A stretch of 64,000 bases of DNA from Pseudomonadota bacterium (GCA_013285465.1 CP053449.1:1239540-1303539), one strand, 5' to 3'; positions 1-9,000 are shown, counted from the first letter of the stretch. Notes: generated by a model from the sequence alone, not told the origin. Made by a program: numbers and translations.

Positions 1-270
1 TTGGCGGTGCTGACGGCGTTTTCGGTCTTGTTCCTTGTCGGGCGCAGTATGAATTTCCAAAAAAGCCCGCGTGTTTCATGGGCTTTCGGGCTGGCGGGTT
101 TTCTGGTGATTGTGCAATTTACGCTTGGCATGACAACATTGCTGACGCAGCTGATGCTGCCGGTCGCCGTGCTGCATCAGGCCGTGGCGGTCATGCTGCT
201 GGGGTCGCTGATCTGGGTGCTGCATGAATTGCCGCCGGAAGATTACTCGCTGGATAAGAACGACAAATGA
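1..270 (+). CDS. ctaA: Heme A synthase (COX15/CtaA family), C-terminal fragment
   Basis: The reading frame is open at the first base, so this is the 3' end of a gene that starts outside the window. The 89 visible residues are mostly hydrophobic, with two or three membrane helices. They carry a family-like end: QFTLGMTTLLTQLMLPVAVL followed by a helix starting LHQAVAV, whose His matches a heme-ligand position of COX15/CtaA. The family oxidises heme O to heme A in the inner membrane for aa3 oxidase. The aa3 subunit IV at about 17 kb fits such an oxidase. The stop lies five bases before the aat start. Identification rests on the C-terminal quarter only. Confidence 0.75.
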   Translation: MAVLTAFSVLFLVGRSMNFQKSPRVSWAFGLAGFLVIVQFTLGMTTLLTQLMLPVAVLHQAVAVMLLGSLIWVLHELPPEDYSLDKNDK

Positions 271-274
271 TGAC

Positions 275-1033
275 ATGTCCCATAATTTAGACGATATCAC
301 ACCCGAATTACTGCTTTACGCCTATACGGAAGGCTTGTTTCCGATGGCGGAGGGGGCGGAGAGCAGCAAGATCTACTGGTTTGATCCCGAAATGCGCGGC
401 CAGCTTTCCATCTCCGGTCTGCATGTGCCGAAAAGACTGCAAAAAACCATCCGGCATTACCCTTATGATATACGCGTCAATACGGATTTTGCCGCTGTCA
501 TCAAATCTTGCGGCGTGTCAGGGCGCTATCGGCCGGAAAGCTGGATCAATAAGACCATCATTGATCTTTATACGCAGCTGCATGATCTGGGCTTTGCCCA
601 TTCCGTCGAGGCATGGGACAGGGAAACGGAGGAGCTGGTCGGCGGTGTTTACGGCGTGGCGCTTGGCGGCGCGTTTTTCGGGGAAAGCATGTTCCACCGC
701 GCCACGGATGCCAGCAAAATCGCTCTGGTTCACCTGACGGCAAGGCTGTGGCGGCAGGGTTACCGGATTTTTGATACGCAATTTGTGAATGATCATCTCG
801 AACAATTCGGCGTTTACGAATTGCCGCGCGCGGAATATAAGGCGCAGCTCGCCGAAGCGCTTAAAAAGCCCTGCGTGTTTTATTCGGATTTAGGCTCTGA
901 CGGCGCGGGCGGTTCTTCATCGCTGGCGGAATCGCCTGCGGAATCATCACCGGAGACAACAACCGCGCCTGCGGAGCTGGCTTTGGTATCGGATTTTTTG
1001 CAGTCAATCACCCAGACATCAAAGACCGGATGA
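275..1033 (+). CDS. aat: Leucyl/phenylalanyl-tRNA--protein transferase
   Basis: Aat transfers Leu or Phe from tRNA to N-terminal Arg or Lys of proteins, marking them for ClpS/ClpAP. The start is ATG 275 (MSHNLDDITPELLLYAY), just after the ctaA stop. A longer in-frame start at 224 would lie inside ctaA. Family features include YTEGLFPMAE, WFDPEMRG, GFAHSVEAWD and GVALGGAFFGESMF. The conserved core ends near residue 200. About 50 more Ser/Ala/Glu/Pro-rich residues follow, and these are encoded opposite the 3' end of the DUF2155 gene. The protein is 252 aa, longer than the usual 200-230. The tail is probably dispensable, which is an inference. Confidence 0.92.
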   Translation: MSHNLDDITPELLLYAYTEGLFPMAEGAESSKIYWFDPEMRGQLSISGLHVPKRLQKTIRHYPYDIRVNTDFAAVIKSCGVSGRYRPESWINKTIIDLYTQLHDLGFAHSVEAWDRETEELVGGVYGVALGGAFFGESMFHRATDASKIALVHLTARLWRQGYRIFDTQFVNDHLEQFGVYELPRAEYKAQLAEALKKPCVFYSDLGSDGAGGSSSLAESPAESSPETTTAPAELALVSDFLQSITQTSKTG

Positions 1034-1506
1034 TCCATTGCCGACAGGGCAGGGCTTGAGGCGAACATCCAGCCGCTGAAAACCCAGCGCGTGTTCTTTT
1101 TATCATCGCTTTCTTTCGGCTTCTTTTTTGCCGCATCAGGCAGCACATGTTCCCAGATTTGCAAGAAAGCGGCGCTTTCCGGCTGCTTGGTCGGCGGAGT
1201 CTTGCGGCAGGCCTGCGGACGGATGAACAATGTTTCCCCGAATTTGACCGTCTGGCCGACAGGCACTTCAAAGGTCGAGGTGCGGGCATAGGTCTTATCA
1301 AGGCTGCGCAATACGGCGACATCCATATCCGTCATTTCAACGGGCTGCGGCTGTGCCGGCTGAATTTGCGGCGGCGCGATCCGGTCCTGTTGCTGTGCAA
1401 AGACAGGCGCGGCTGTCAGAAACGGCACGGTCAGACACAAAACAGCAAACCATGATGCTTTGCGGTGATTATTCTCCGTCTTCCGGCGCATCATCTGCTG
1501 CATCAT
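880..1506 (-). CDS. DUF2155 periplasmic protein
   Basis: This is an exported protein of unknown function that often lies beside aat and mlaD in alphaproteobacteria. It has an N-terminal signal peptide (hydrophobic run ending APVFAQQQ). The DUF2155 core includes VAVLRSLDKTYARTSTFEVP, VGQTVKFG, ACRKTPPTKQPESAAFL and FSGWMFASSPALSAMDHPVF, ending VWVIDCK. Two Cys (in ACRK and IDCK) could pair in the periplasm. The last 35 or so residues are low-complexity and overlap aat antisense by 154 bp. Starts at 1506, 1503, 1494 and 1491 are possible. An AAAGG touches ATG 1506, so 1494 or 1491 may be the true start. The 5' end overlaps mlaD. Confidence 0.88.
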   Translation of the reverse strand: MMQQMMRRKTENNHRKASWFAVLCLTVPFLTAAPVFAQQQDRIAPPQIQPAQPQPVEMTDMDVAVLRSLDKTYARTSTFEVPVGQTVKFGETLFIRPQACRKTPPTKQPESAAFLQIWEHVLPDAAKKKPKESDDKKNTRWVFSGWMFASSPALSAMDHPVFDVWVIDCKKSDTKASSAGAVVVSGDDSAGDSASDEEPPAPSEPKSE

Positions 1507-1957
1507 CCTTTGTTTTGGTCATGCTGAAAATAACCTGCCCAAGCATTTGCTCCAGCCCCGGCGGCGATTGCGTGTATTCGATACGGTCACCTGTTTCCAG
1601 ATATTCCTCATCGGCGCCGATTTCCAGCGCAACATATTTGCCCCCCATCAGCCCTTCGCTGGACAATGTGGCAGAGGTATCGAGCGGTAGTTTAATACCG
1701 TTATCAATGTCCATCTGGACAATCGCTTCATAGCTGTCATTGTCCAGATAAAACCCGGCAACGCGTCCGACTTTGACACCGCTGATTTTGACAAGATTGC
1801 CGACATTCAAACCGTCAATCCGTGAAAAACGCGCTTCCACCGCGTATCCTTCCACCGGCGCAAGATCAATGACTTTATAGGCAAAGGTTAAAAACGCCCC
1901 TGTGACAGCAAGGACGAGCGCTCCCAAAACGGTTTCAACAAGGTTGTTATTATGCAT
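1469..1957 (-). CDS. mlaD: Mla phospholipid transport protein MlaD
   Basis: This is the substrate-binding MCE subunit of the Mla system, which moves phospholipids between the outer and inner membranes. The 162-residue protein has one N-terminal membrane anchor (about residues 8-30). One MCE domain follows, with FSRIDGLNVGNLVKISGVKV, GRVAGFYLD and LSSEGLMGGKYVALEIG. The acidic C-terminus ends DDAPEDGE. The permease and ATPase partners are at 22931-24503, so the system is split between two loci, as is common in alphaproteobacteria. The 3' end overlaps the DUF2155 start. Confidence 0.92.
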   Translation of the reverse strand: MHNNNLVETVLGALVLAVTGAFLTFAYKVIDLAPVEGYAVEARFSRIDGLNVGNLVKISGVKVGRVAGFYLDNDSYEAIVQMDIDNGIKLPLDTSATLSSEGLMGGKYVALEIGADEEYLETGDRIEYTQSPPGLEQMLGQVIFSMTKTKDDAADDAPEDGE

Positions 1958-1990
1958 ATTTTTCTCTTCTGCTTTTTAAAATCTTAAAAA

Positions 1991-2386
1991 TTATTTCGGC
2001 GGCACCCACGCCGTGTAATCCCCTGTGGCGGCGGCGCGCTTGCTGCCTGTGGCTTCACCTGGCGGCAGATAGGCGTTTTCCGTTCCCGTCCGGTTTTCAT
2101 GGTGCTTTTGCTGCCATTTTTGACGGTAAGCTGTTTTTTTACGCGGTGCGGGCGGAACTTCATCCGTTTGATGATGCATCCAGCCATGCCATTCGGGCGG
2201 GATACTGCTGGCTTCGGGCGTGCCTTTGTAGATGACCCAGCGGCGTTCACGCTTGGTGCCGCGACGCGGTTTACCACGGTAATAAATATTGCCGTGCTGG
2301 TCTTCGCCGACACGTTTTCCGCGCCGAAGCGTAAAGAATAAAATCTGTATATTCGACAATACGCTGAAAACAGAAAATTTTGCCAT
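1991..2386 (-). CDS. NDUFA12 family protein (complex I 17.2 kDa subunit homologue)
   Basis: This homologue of the mitochondrial complex I accessory subunit NDUFA12 occurs in alphaproteobacteria. The start chosen is ATG 2386 (MAKFSVFSVL), giving 131 aa. An open frame continues upstream to 2530, but those residues are unlike the family and run into murI. Family features are RRGKRVGEDQHGNIYY, RRWVIYKGTPEASSIPPEWH and GWMHHQTDEVPP. The C-terminus is basic and ends DYTAWVPPK, as in the family. It lies downstream of murI with a 58 bp gap and upstream of mlaD on the same strand. Confidence 0.9.
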   Translation of the reverse strand: MAKFSVFSVLSNIQILFFTLRRGKRVGEDQHGNIYYRGKPRRGTKRERRWVIYKGTPEASSIPPEWHGWMHHQTDEVPPAPRKKTAYRQKWQQKHHENRTGTENAYLPPGEATGSKRAAATGDYTAWVPPK

Positions 2387-2444
2387 TACTCTTACCCGAG
2401 AATCCTTATTTATTGCAGCGTCTATTCTTGCACAACACGCCGCG

Positions 2445-3248
2445 CTACAAAACTGTTTTTTCAAGCTTTGGCGCTGTGCCGTATATTTCCGTTGCGGTTC
2501 TGATATAGTTGTTTGTGATGTCTGTGACAAGAAATTTCGTCATGCCGTCCCGGCCGATGGCTGAATCGATTTCCGGATGGCGTTGAAGATAGTCGACCAG
2601 TTTGGCCGGAATGATTTCATCCTGTGAGATTACATGCACATGCGGCGGCAGCAGTTCTTTCAAGTAGGGGCGCAGGAAAGGATAGTGCGTACAGCCCAGT
2701 ATAAGCGCCTCTATGCCGTGTTCCAGCAGCGGGGCGATGTAATCCGCCAGAATGGATGGAAGCCACTTCTGGCCGTTATTTTCGATCAGCGGCACCAAAA
2801 GCGGCGCGGCGGCGGCAAAGATTTCTATTTCAGGGTCAAGTTTCTGCAATTCCATCTGATAGATCTGCGACTGCACCAGCCGTTCGGTAGCCAGAAGGCC
2901 GATTTTTTTACAGCCATATTCCAGCGTTGCCTCCAATGTCGGAATCACAACCCCCAATACACGGCGGTCGGGAAAGTTTTCGGCCAGATAACCCTGCTGC
3001 AGCCGCCGCAAAGCCGCAGCGCTGGCGGTGTTGCAGGCGACAATCACCAGATTGCAGTCTTCCTTGCGCAGCAGGTGATCAATGGCCTGTTCCGTATAAT
3101 CATAGATGGCATCATTCGAGCGTCCGCCATAAGGCAGATGCAGTGTATCGCCGAAATATACGAAGTCGTGCCGCGGCAGAACTTGCCGCGCCGCTTTCAA
3201 AATCATCAGGCCGCCAAGCCCGGAATCAAAAAAACCGATACGCATCAT
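2445..3248 (-). CDS. murI: Glutamate racemase
   Basis: MurI interconverts L- and D-glutamate in the cytoplasm and supplies D-Glu for peptidoglycan. It shows IGFFDSGLGGL at the N-terminus, FGDTLHLPYG, the first catalytic Cys in ACNTASAAAL (Cys72) and the second in GCTHYP (Cys186). The length of 267 aa is normal. The start is ATG 3248 or the next codon, ATG 3245; no strong ribosome binding site separates them. A minus-strand terminator at 3284-3310 isolates it from the gene upstream. Confidence 0.95.
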   Translation of the reverse strand: MMRIGFFDSGLGGLMILKAARQVLPRHDFVYFGDTLHLPYGGRSNDAIYDYTEQAIDHLLRKEDCNLVIVACNTASAAALRRLQQGYLAENFPDRRVLGVVIPTLEATLEYGCKKIGLLATERLVQSQIYQMELQKLDPEIEIFAAAAPLLVPLIENNGQKWLPSILADYIAPLLEHGIEALILGCTHYPFLRPYLKELLPPHVHVISQDEIIPAKLVDYLQRHPEIDSAIGRDGMTKFLVTDITNNYIRTATEIYGTAPKLEKTVL

Positions 3249-3283
3249 AACGGGATGATACTAATTGCGGCGAAGCAAAAAGA

Positions 3284-3310
3284 GAAGGCCTGTTTTTAAA
3301 ACAGGCCTTC
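3284..3310 (-). terminator. Rho-independent terminator of the 3351-4220 gene
   Basis: A perfect stem (GAAGGCCTG / CAGGCCTTC) with an AT loop is followed on the minus strand by TCTTTTTG. It lies about 40 bp past the stop of the membrane-protein gene and before murI. Confidence 0.8.
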
Positions 3311-3350
3311 TGATTTCTCTCCAACTTTTAAAGTCGTATATCTTGCTTTT

Positions 3351-4220
3351 TTATTTTGAATAACTTTTTGTTTTTGCTGCTTTGGCGCGATTTTGAATGT
3401 CGTCTGCAGCTTTTTTAACCTGTTTTTGTGCAGCCGTGTTGAACACATCTGCGGCCAGGCCGACAAACATGCGGCGGCTTTTATCCATGATATTGTGGAT
3501 GAAACCCGAGGTTTCTTGCTTGCCGGTTTCGCTAAGCTGCATGGAGTTTTTCAGTTTTTCACCCCATTTGCGGACGGTTGCTTTCCCTTTCCATGCCACG
3601 CCTGTACCGACAGCGGCGGAGGCAACACCTGCAACCATCAGAGCGATCGGATTGACAACGCCGATAGCGGCGGCTGTAACACCAACGATTTGTGTGGCAA
3701 CGCCCAGAACGGCTGTTCCGGCCAAAGCCGCGCCGCCAAAGGCCGCGACACCGGCAGCTGCGGCAACCGTTACACCTGCGGCAGCGGCAACGCCGCCTGC
3801 AATGGCAAGGCCGTTCAGACCCCAGCGCAGGCCGGTTCCGATAACTTTTCCGACAAAGGAGCGACGGTCAGGATTTTTGCGCCATTCTTCGATTTTGCGC
3901 TCCATAACCTTGTCCATTTTTTCATTGTAAAGGGCGCGTTTGAAATGCCGGAAGGCGAAAAACGCCGGGATAGCCGTCGGCGCGAACAGCGCCAAGGCAA
4001 AGAAACCTGTGAAAATTTGTGTGATGGCGGTGCCGACCATAAAGGGGGCTTTCATCAAAAGGGAGGTACCAAAGCCGATAGCTGTTGCCAGACCGCCCAT
4101 TTTCGCACCGTCTGTGACTGAATCTTTCACGATCGGATTTTTGCGGTTTTTCCATGCAACTTTTACGCGTTGCTCAAGCTCCCACATAAAGCTCGGATAT
4201 TCTTTTTTCTCCAGTGCCAT
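3351..4220 (-). CDS. Uncharacterised Ala/Gly-rich membrane protein
   Basis: I do not recognise this protein (289 aa). The start is ATG 4220 (MALEKKEYPSF), which has GGGAG nine bases upstream; an ATG 18 bases earlier lacks a site. The N-terminus is basic and soluble. A hydrophobic pair lies at about residues 45-90 (KMGGLATAIGFG, then FTGFFALALFAPTAIPAFFA). A charged helical stretch follows, then a long Ala/Gly/Val-rich hydrophobic region (about 125-210) with glycine-zipper-like spacing. The C-terminus is a charged Lys/Ala-rich tail. A TTAA-N7-TTAAC box lies about 120 bp upstream, so CtrA control is possible. It has its own terminator. Confidence 0.75.
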   Translation of the reverse strand: MALEKKEYPSFMWELEQRVKVAWKNRKNPIVKDSVTDGAKMGGLATAIGFGTSLLMKAPFMVGTAITQIFTGFFALALFAPTAIPAFFAFRHFKRALYNEKMDKVMERKIEEWRKNPDRRSFVGKVIGTGLRWGLNGLAIAGGVAAAAGVTVAAAAGVAAFGGAALAGTAVLGVATQIVGVTAAAIGVVNPIALMVAGVASAAVGTGVAWKGKATVRKWGEKLKNSMQLSETGKQETSGFIHNIMDKSRRMFVGLAADVFNTAAQKQVKKAADDIQNRAKAAKTKSYSK

Positions 4221-4341
4221 GAGTCTAAACTCCCTCATTCAAAATAAGATTACACGCCTTTGTATTCCATCAGCCCGCTTAAATCAACGGATTTCGGTAC
4301 CTTTTCCGCAATATGACTCACCCTTTTGCAGAATCGGTGCG

Positions 4342-4357
4342 TTAACTAGTTATTAAC
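4342..4357. promoter_or_regulatory. CtrA-like box (TTAA-N7-TTAAC)
   Basis: The sequence GTTAACTAGTTATTAAC contains TTAA, seven bases, then TTAAC, which is the spacing of CtrA sites in Caulobacter and relatives. It lies about 120 bp upstream of the minus-strand start at 4220. CckA, the top kinase of that pathway, is encoded in the window. Assignment is by pattern only. Confidence 0.5.
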
Positions 4358-4448
4358 ATATACAGATATTTCCATAATTTGTCAAGTATTATGGAGGATT
4401 GCATGCTTTATCGGAGACACGACAGCTATGAAATAAAGCGTAATTGGC

Positions 4449-4472
4449 GCAAATGGCATGGCAAATGGCATG
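4449..4472. repeat. Exact tandem duplication, 2 x 12 bp
   Basis: GCAAATGGCATG occurs twice in direct succession, just left of the AT-rich islet. No function is apparent; it may mark slippage or an insertion edge. Confidence 0.8.
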
Positions 4473-4492
4473 ATGGTTAACTCTTAAAAATT

Positions 4493-4568
4493 AAATGGAG
4501 GAGTTAGGTATTGTGTCCCCAGCTTTTTCCAAATGGAGGAGTTAGGTATTGTGTCCCCAGCTTTTTCC
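4493..4568. repeat. Exact tandem duplication, 2 x 38 bp, with a GTGTCCCC motif
   Basis: Positions 4493-4530 and 4531-4568 are identical. Each copy contains TATTGTGTCCCCAG. A degenerate inverted counterpart (CTGGGGACA, CTGGGGGCACAG) lies at 5944-5970, so the motif brackets the AT-rich gene between them. GTGTCCCC-type motifs of this kind are familiar to me beside REP-associated (RAYT/Y1) transposases; that link is from memory and no transposase is visible here. Confidence 0.85.
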
Positions 4569-4679
4569 CTCAGATTTTTCCCCGATTTTTAAAAACAGGA
4601 TTATTTTCAATATTGCGTTTTTAGGATAAATAAACTAGGTTGAAAACATTCAAAGTAGTAATAATTTCAAGGATGTACC

Positions 4680-5984
4680 ATGCCAGATCCATTGCCAAAT
4701 CTTCTTTATAATCAAGATAATAACGCCGTTTTTGTTCCCGATCACTTACCTTTAGTTTGTCTAACTTTTTACCTTTTCCTTGATTTTGACGATGAAGAGA
4801 CGAGAGCAACACAGCTTCAAGATCTTTTTTATAAATACGAAAACTCTGACTTTTTTCAAAAATTGCAATCTGCTCTTGAAGAAGACCCCCAAGCAAAAGA
4901 ATGTTTAGCTATGGCTCAAGAGGCCATTAAAAAAAAGGAAATTGAGCCTTATGAAAGAGATACAGATTTCCAAAACTACGAAAATGACAATAAGATAAAT
5001 TTACCAGAGTTTTATACCATTAGCTTTTTAATTTGGGCTGAGAAAACGGGCTTCAATATTCCACAACTTATACTTAAAGAATTACAAAACAAGATTGAAA
5101 TATACGCCCATAATAGGAGCTATCGCGAAGAGTACAAACTAAACTTCCCCTATATAACTCAAGAAGAGTTCAATTTCAGGGTAAAAGAACCCTTGTGGAA
5201 CATGACGGATGCCTTACTTTACGTACTTGGATATAAAAGCAACAGAAATGACGATCAGAAAGTTGATTTTTTAAAATATAAAAAACGTGTAAAAAGGCTA
5301 ACAAAGTATATCTTAGACGCTCGTCAGACAGGTGATTTAAAACTCCACGGATTTGACGATCATTTATACGACCATGATCAAAAAGATATTGAAGAAAAAA
5401 GATTAAAGTCTTTCTATAAAAGCCGTGTAAAACCTAAAGAATTTATCACGTTTTTAAGCGGGTTATCTTTGGATTTACCGATTATTGAACAATACATATA
5501 TCCTGATGAACCCACGGTAGAAGAAGCTTCTCTCCCTAAGCCCTTAGAATTTGAAGCTATACTTCACCCTATTATCATAAAAGGAGCATATAAACAGTAT
5601 CAAAATGAACACTTCCGAGATGCGGCTCTAAATTCTATTGTGGCTGTTTTCGACTACCTTCGAGAAAAAACAGGGCTTAGGGATGATGGAGACCGACTTG
5701 TTAGCAAAGCCTTTGCGTTAGAAAATCCATTTATTATTCTAAGCAATATAGCGACAGAGTCAGGAAGAAACGATCAAAAAGGATTTATGAATATCTTCAA
5801 AGGGGCTTATCTAGGGATACGCAATCCAAAGGCGCATACATTAGAAACTAATTTAACAAAAGAAAAAACCGCTCAATACCTTATTTTTGCGAGTTTACTT
5901 GCTAGAAGAATTGATGAAGCGACTTTTCCAAAGCAGAATGGAAATCTGGGGACAAAATCTGGGGGCACAGTACTCATTAAATAA
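4680..5984 (+). CDS. Ymh (TIGR02391)-type protein with N-terminal module
   Basis: This 434-residue protein is strongly AT-rich and unlike its neighbours in codon use. The C-terminal third (about 296-415) matches the Ymh family: HPIIIKGAYKQYQNEHFRDA, LENPFIILSNIATESGRNDQ, GFMNIFKGAYLGIRNPKAH. The central part (about 170-275) resembles a helical module with a lead helix (EPLWNMTDALLYVLGYKSN) and a VKPKEFITFLSG segment, seen in other accessory-gene proteins. The N-terminal 160 residues are not recognised. Ymh proteins are often found in defence or mobile loci, but their biochemistry is not settled. AAGGA lies six bases before ATG 4680. The last 15 residues are encoded within the inverted repeat motif. 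Confidence 0.8.
   Translation: MPDPLPNLLYNQDNNAVFVPDHLPLVCLTFYLFLDFDDEETRATQLQDLFYKYENSDFFQKLQSALEEDPQAKECLAMAQEAIKKKEIEPYERDTDFQNYENDNKINLPEFYTISFLIWAEKTGFNIPQLILKELQNKIEIYAHNRSYREEYKLNFPYITQEEFNFRVKEPLWNMTDALLYVLGYKSNRNDDQKVDFLKYKKRVKRLTKYILDARQTGDLKLHGFDDHLYDHDQKDIEEKRLKSFYKSRVKPKEFITFLSGLSLDLPIIEQYIYPDEPTVEEASLPKPLEFEAILHPIIIKGAYKQYQNEHFRDAALNSIVAVFDYLREKTGLRDDGDRLVSKAFALENPFIILSNIATESGRNDQKGFMNIFKGAYLGIRNPKAHTLETNLTKEKTAQYLIFASLLARRIDEATFPKQNGNLGTKSGGTVLIK
5944..5970. repeat. Inverted counterpart of the GTGTCCCC repeat
   Basis: ATCTGGGGACA and ATCTGGGGGCACA occur 13 bases apart. They are imperfect inverted matches to the TGTGTCCCCAG core of the left-hand tandem repeat. They fall inside the last codons of the Ymh-type gene. 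Confidence 0.6.
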
Positions 5985-6075
5985 AGTGGAAAGTTGTGGT
6001 GCTACCGGATTTTGGATTGTCACATCGGGGGCTGTCTAACCCGCAAGAACGGAGGAGGTGTCTTTCAGCAAAATT

Positions 6076-9000
6076 CTAGGCGGCGATATAGCCCTGCAAA
6101 AGTTCCGGCGACAACGGCATCAGGAAAGGGCCGTCCGTCCAGAGCAGGGCGCAGCGTACCGTTTTCCCCGGATAAATATGCTGCAATGTTGTGTAATACA
6201 TACCCATCTGGCGTAAATAGATTTCCGGCACATGTTTTTCGATTGCCGGCGGCGGACGGTTGGTTTTGTAATCAATCGCGTAAACTTCGCTTTCCGTGAC
6301 AAACAATCTGTCAATCACCCCCGAGACCGCGAAAAACGCGTCCTGATGGTCTTTGCGGCGCACACGGCCATGGAAGGGAACCTCGGCTTCGGAGCCGGGG
6401 CCGAAAATCGGTGCAAATTCGGTATGCTGCAATACGGCCATCACTTCGCGGCAGATATCCGCCTGTTCTGCATCATCCAGATCATGCACGCGGCGCGAAA
6501 GGTAACTGCGGGCGGCATTTTCACGCGCCTCACCATCCTGCGGCAAAGCGGGCAGCATTTCCAGTAATTTGTGGGTAATCAAACCGCGGCGAAAGCGGCT
6601 TTTATCTTCTTTACCCAGTAAAGGCGAACGCGCGGCGGGTTCATTATCCAATATCCGTGACGGTGCCAGCGGTTTTGACGGCACGGGGTCATCCTCCGGT
6701 TTTGTCCGGCACCAATCCGGCACAGTTGTGATCTTGGCAATCCGCGCCTTTTCCGGCGGCGCGGCGGCATCTTCCACAACGGCACTCACATCCCGGTGTT
6801 GCAGACGTAAAGCCGGAGACGGCAGGCCGTCAGGCGTTTCCTGCACGGCGGCACCTTTGACATCAAAATCGATTTCCTGTGCAACCGGCTGCAGGGAACG
6901 GTAAAGTGCGCTGTACCAGCAATCTTCCGGCAATTTACTCGAGGGTTTCTTTTTATAGCCGCAGATATAGAGTCTGTCCTCGGCGCGGGTCAGGGCAACA
7001 TAAAGCAGGCGGCGGTATTCTTCTTCCTCCTTGCGGCGCAGCTCGCTGACGCGGGCGGTATAGGTCGGGTCTTCCATTTCCTGACGCGGCGCCCAAAGCG
7101 GCAGTGCCGTTTTATGCGGCGGTGCGTGCCACAGCAAGCGGTCACGGTTCTGGGTATTATCTTTGGGATGCGACAGCGTATCGGGCAGGAAAACAACCGG
7201 TGCCTGCAGACCTTTCGAGCCGTGCACCGTCATAATCCGCACCTGATCGGCATTTTCATCCTGCTCCTGCTGGCGTTTGATTTCCGTCTTGCCTTTTGAA
7301 AACCAGTTCAGAAAGTCCTGCAAGGAAACGATGCGCTGCTGTGCATATTGGAAACAGGCATTCAGCAATTCCTCCATCGGGTCCAGCGCATCATGCCCCA
7401 ACCGTCCCAGTACCGCATGGCGTCCGCTGACGGGGCTGGCTGGGCAGGGGGCATTCAGCAATCCGGCGAAAAAACCGTAAGGCGGCAATGTTTGCGCCTT
7501 GTCGATGCAACGCGCCAGATAACGCGCCACCGTCTCATAATCCGGATGGGTTCTGACGGCCTCGTAAAGCGAGGTTTCGCGGTTGCGGCATAATCTATAC
7601 AGGTCATCCTCGTCCAGCCCGACCAGCGGTGTTTTCAGAAACGTTGCGAGCGTCAGATCGTCTTCGGGCATCAGACCGAAAGCGGCGGCGGCGATCAAAT
7701 CCGTCACGGCGAGCTGTTCGTTCAAGACCATACGGTCAACCCCTGCCACAGGAATATTGCGTGATTTCAACGCGCGGACGCATTGATCAACAAAGACGTT
7801 CCGCGTGCGCACAAGGATCATCACATCGCCGGGGGTAATCGGACGGCCGCGTGCCGCCAGAATTTCACCATTATCAATCCAGCCGCGCAGCGTATCGGCG
7901 ATTTTCTCGGCAAGGCGCATGCCCGCATCTTCGGTCTGGCGAATGGCAAGCGGCAACACCCAGCCGTTTTCCGGCGCGGCGGCGTCCTCATCGGCGGAGG
8001 TGATGACGGGCCACATTTCAACAAGGCCGGGATGTGCCGCGCGGTGCGGAATGTGACGGATTTCCGCGCCTGTCTGCGTCACAAGACCGCTGCGGTTTTC
8101 AGGCAGGGCGAAGAGGGTATCGACGAAATGCAACACTTCCGGTGTGGAGCGGAAAGAGACTTGCAGATCGATCAAGCGCCAATCCTTGTCGGAGGCTTTG
8201 GTGCGGTCGCGGAAATAGTCGCGCATCCGTGCAAATTCGGCAGGGTCGGCACGTTGGAAACTGAAAATCGACTGTTTTTCATCTCCGACGACAAATAAGG
8301 TGCGCAGACGGTCAGTTTCGGCATCACGTCCTTGCCCCGCGAAAAATTCCTCGGTCAGAGCGGTAATGACCTGCCATTGCTCGGGATTGGTGTCCTGCGC
8401 CTCGTCAATCAGGATATGGTCAATGCCGCCATCCAGTTTGAACAAGACCCATGCAGCATCGGATTTTTCGCTGAGCAGGTCACGGGTACGGTAAATCAAA
8501 TCATCATAATCCAGCAGAGCCAGATCATCTTTTGTCTGCTGATACAGTGCCAGAATATGCGCACCGATCCTGAGAACATCCGCCGTGGCCTGTACCAGTC
8601 CGATGGCCTGCAGACGGTGATGCACCTCCAGCACTTTTTCAGCCTCGCGCAGCATGACATCGCCGATATTATCCATTTGCTTCTGCGCGGCCTGTGTACC
8701 CATGCGTTTACGGATTTCATGCTTGCCGGTCAAAAACGCGCCCTTATATATATTAAAAGCGCGCCGTGCAGGTTGCGGATTATTGGCGGCAAGCCAGTCC
8801 TGCATTTTTTCTGCGGCGTCCAGATCGGATTTGCCGCCGTGAGAGAGTGCGTCACAGGCGGCGCGCAGATCGGGAAGATGCACGGATTGCGCCTGCGCAA
8901 AATCGGCCAGAACGGTTTTTTCCGTTTCCCCGGGCGTCAGATCGAGCGCGGCATAGATTTTTTCAATCACGCCGTCATAGCCGCCTTCATGGGTCAGCAG

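Larger units (their letters stand above)
4221..4492. other. Intergenic region upstream of the membrane-protein gene
   Basis: This stretch holds the minus-strand leader of the 3351-4220 gene, a CtrA-like box at 4342-4357 and a 12-bp tandem duplication at 4449-4472. It is AT-rich from about 4340 onward. I see no gene or RNA. Confidence 0.6.
4493..5984 (+). mobile_element. AT-rich islet carrying a Ymh-type gene, bounded by inverted motifs
   Basis: Base composition falls sharply from about 4340 and recovers after 5990. The bracketing elements are the 38-bp tandem repeat on the left and two inverted motif copies on the right, which lie inside the last codons of the gene. No transposase, integrase or tRNA target is visible, so the mode of arrival is unknown. 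It separates the 3351-4220 gene from addA. Calling it mobile is an inference from composition and boundaries. Confidence 0.5.
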
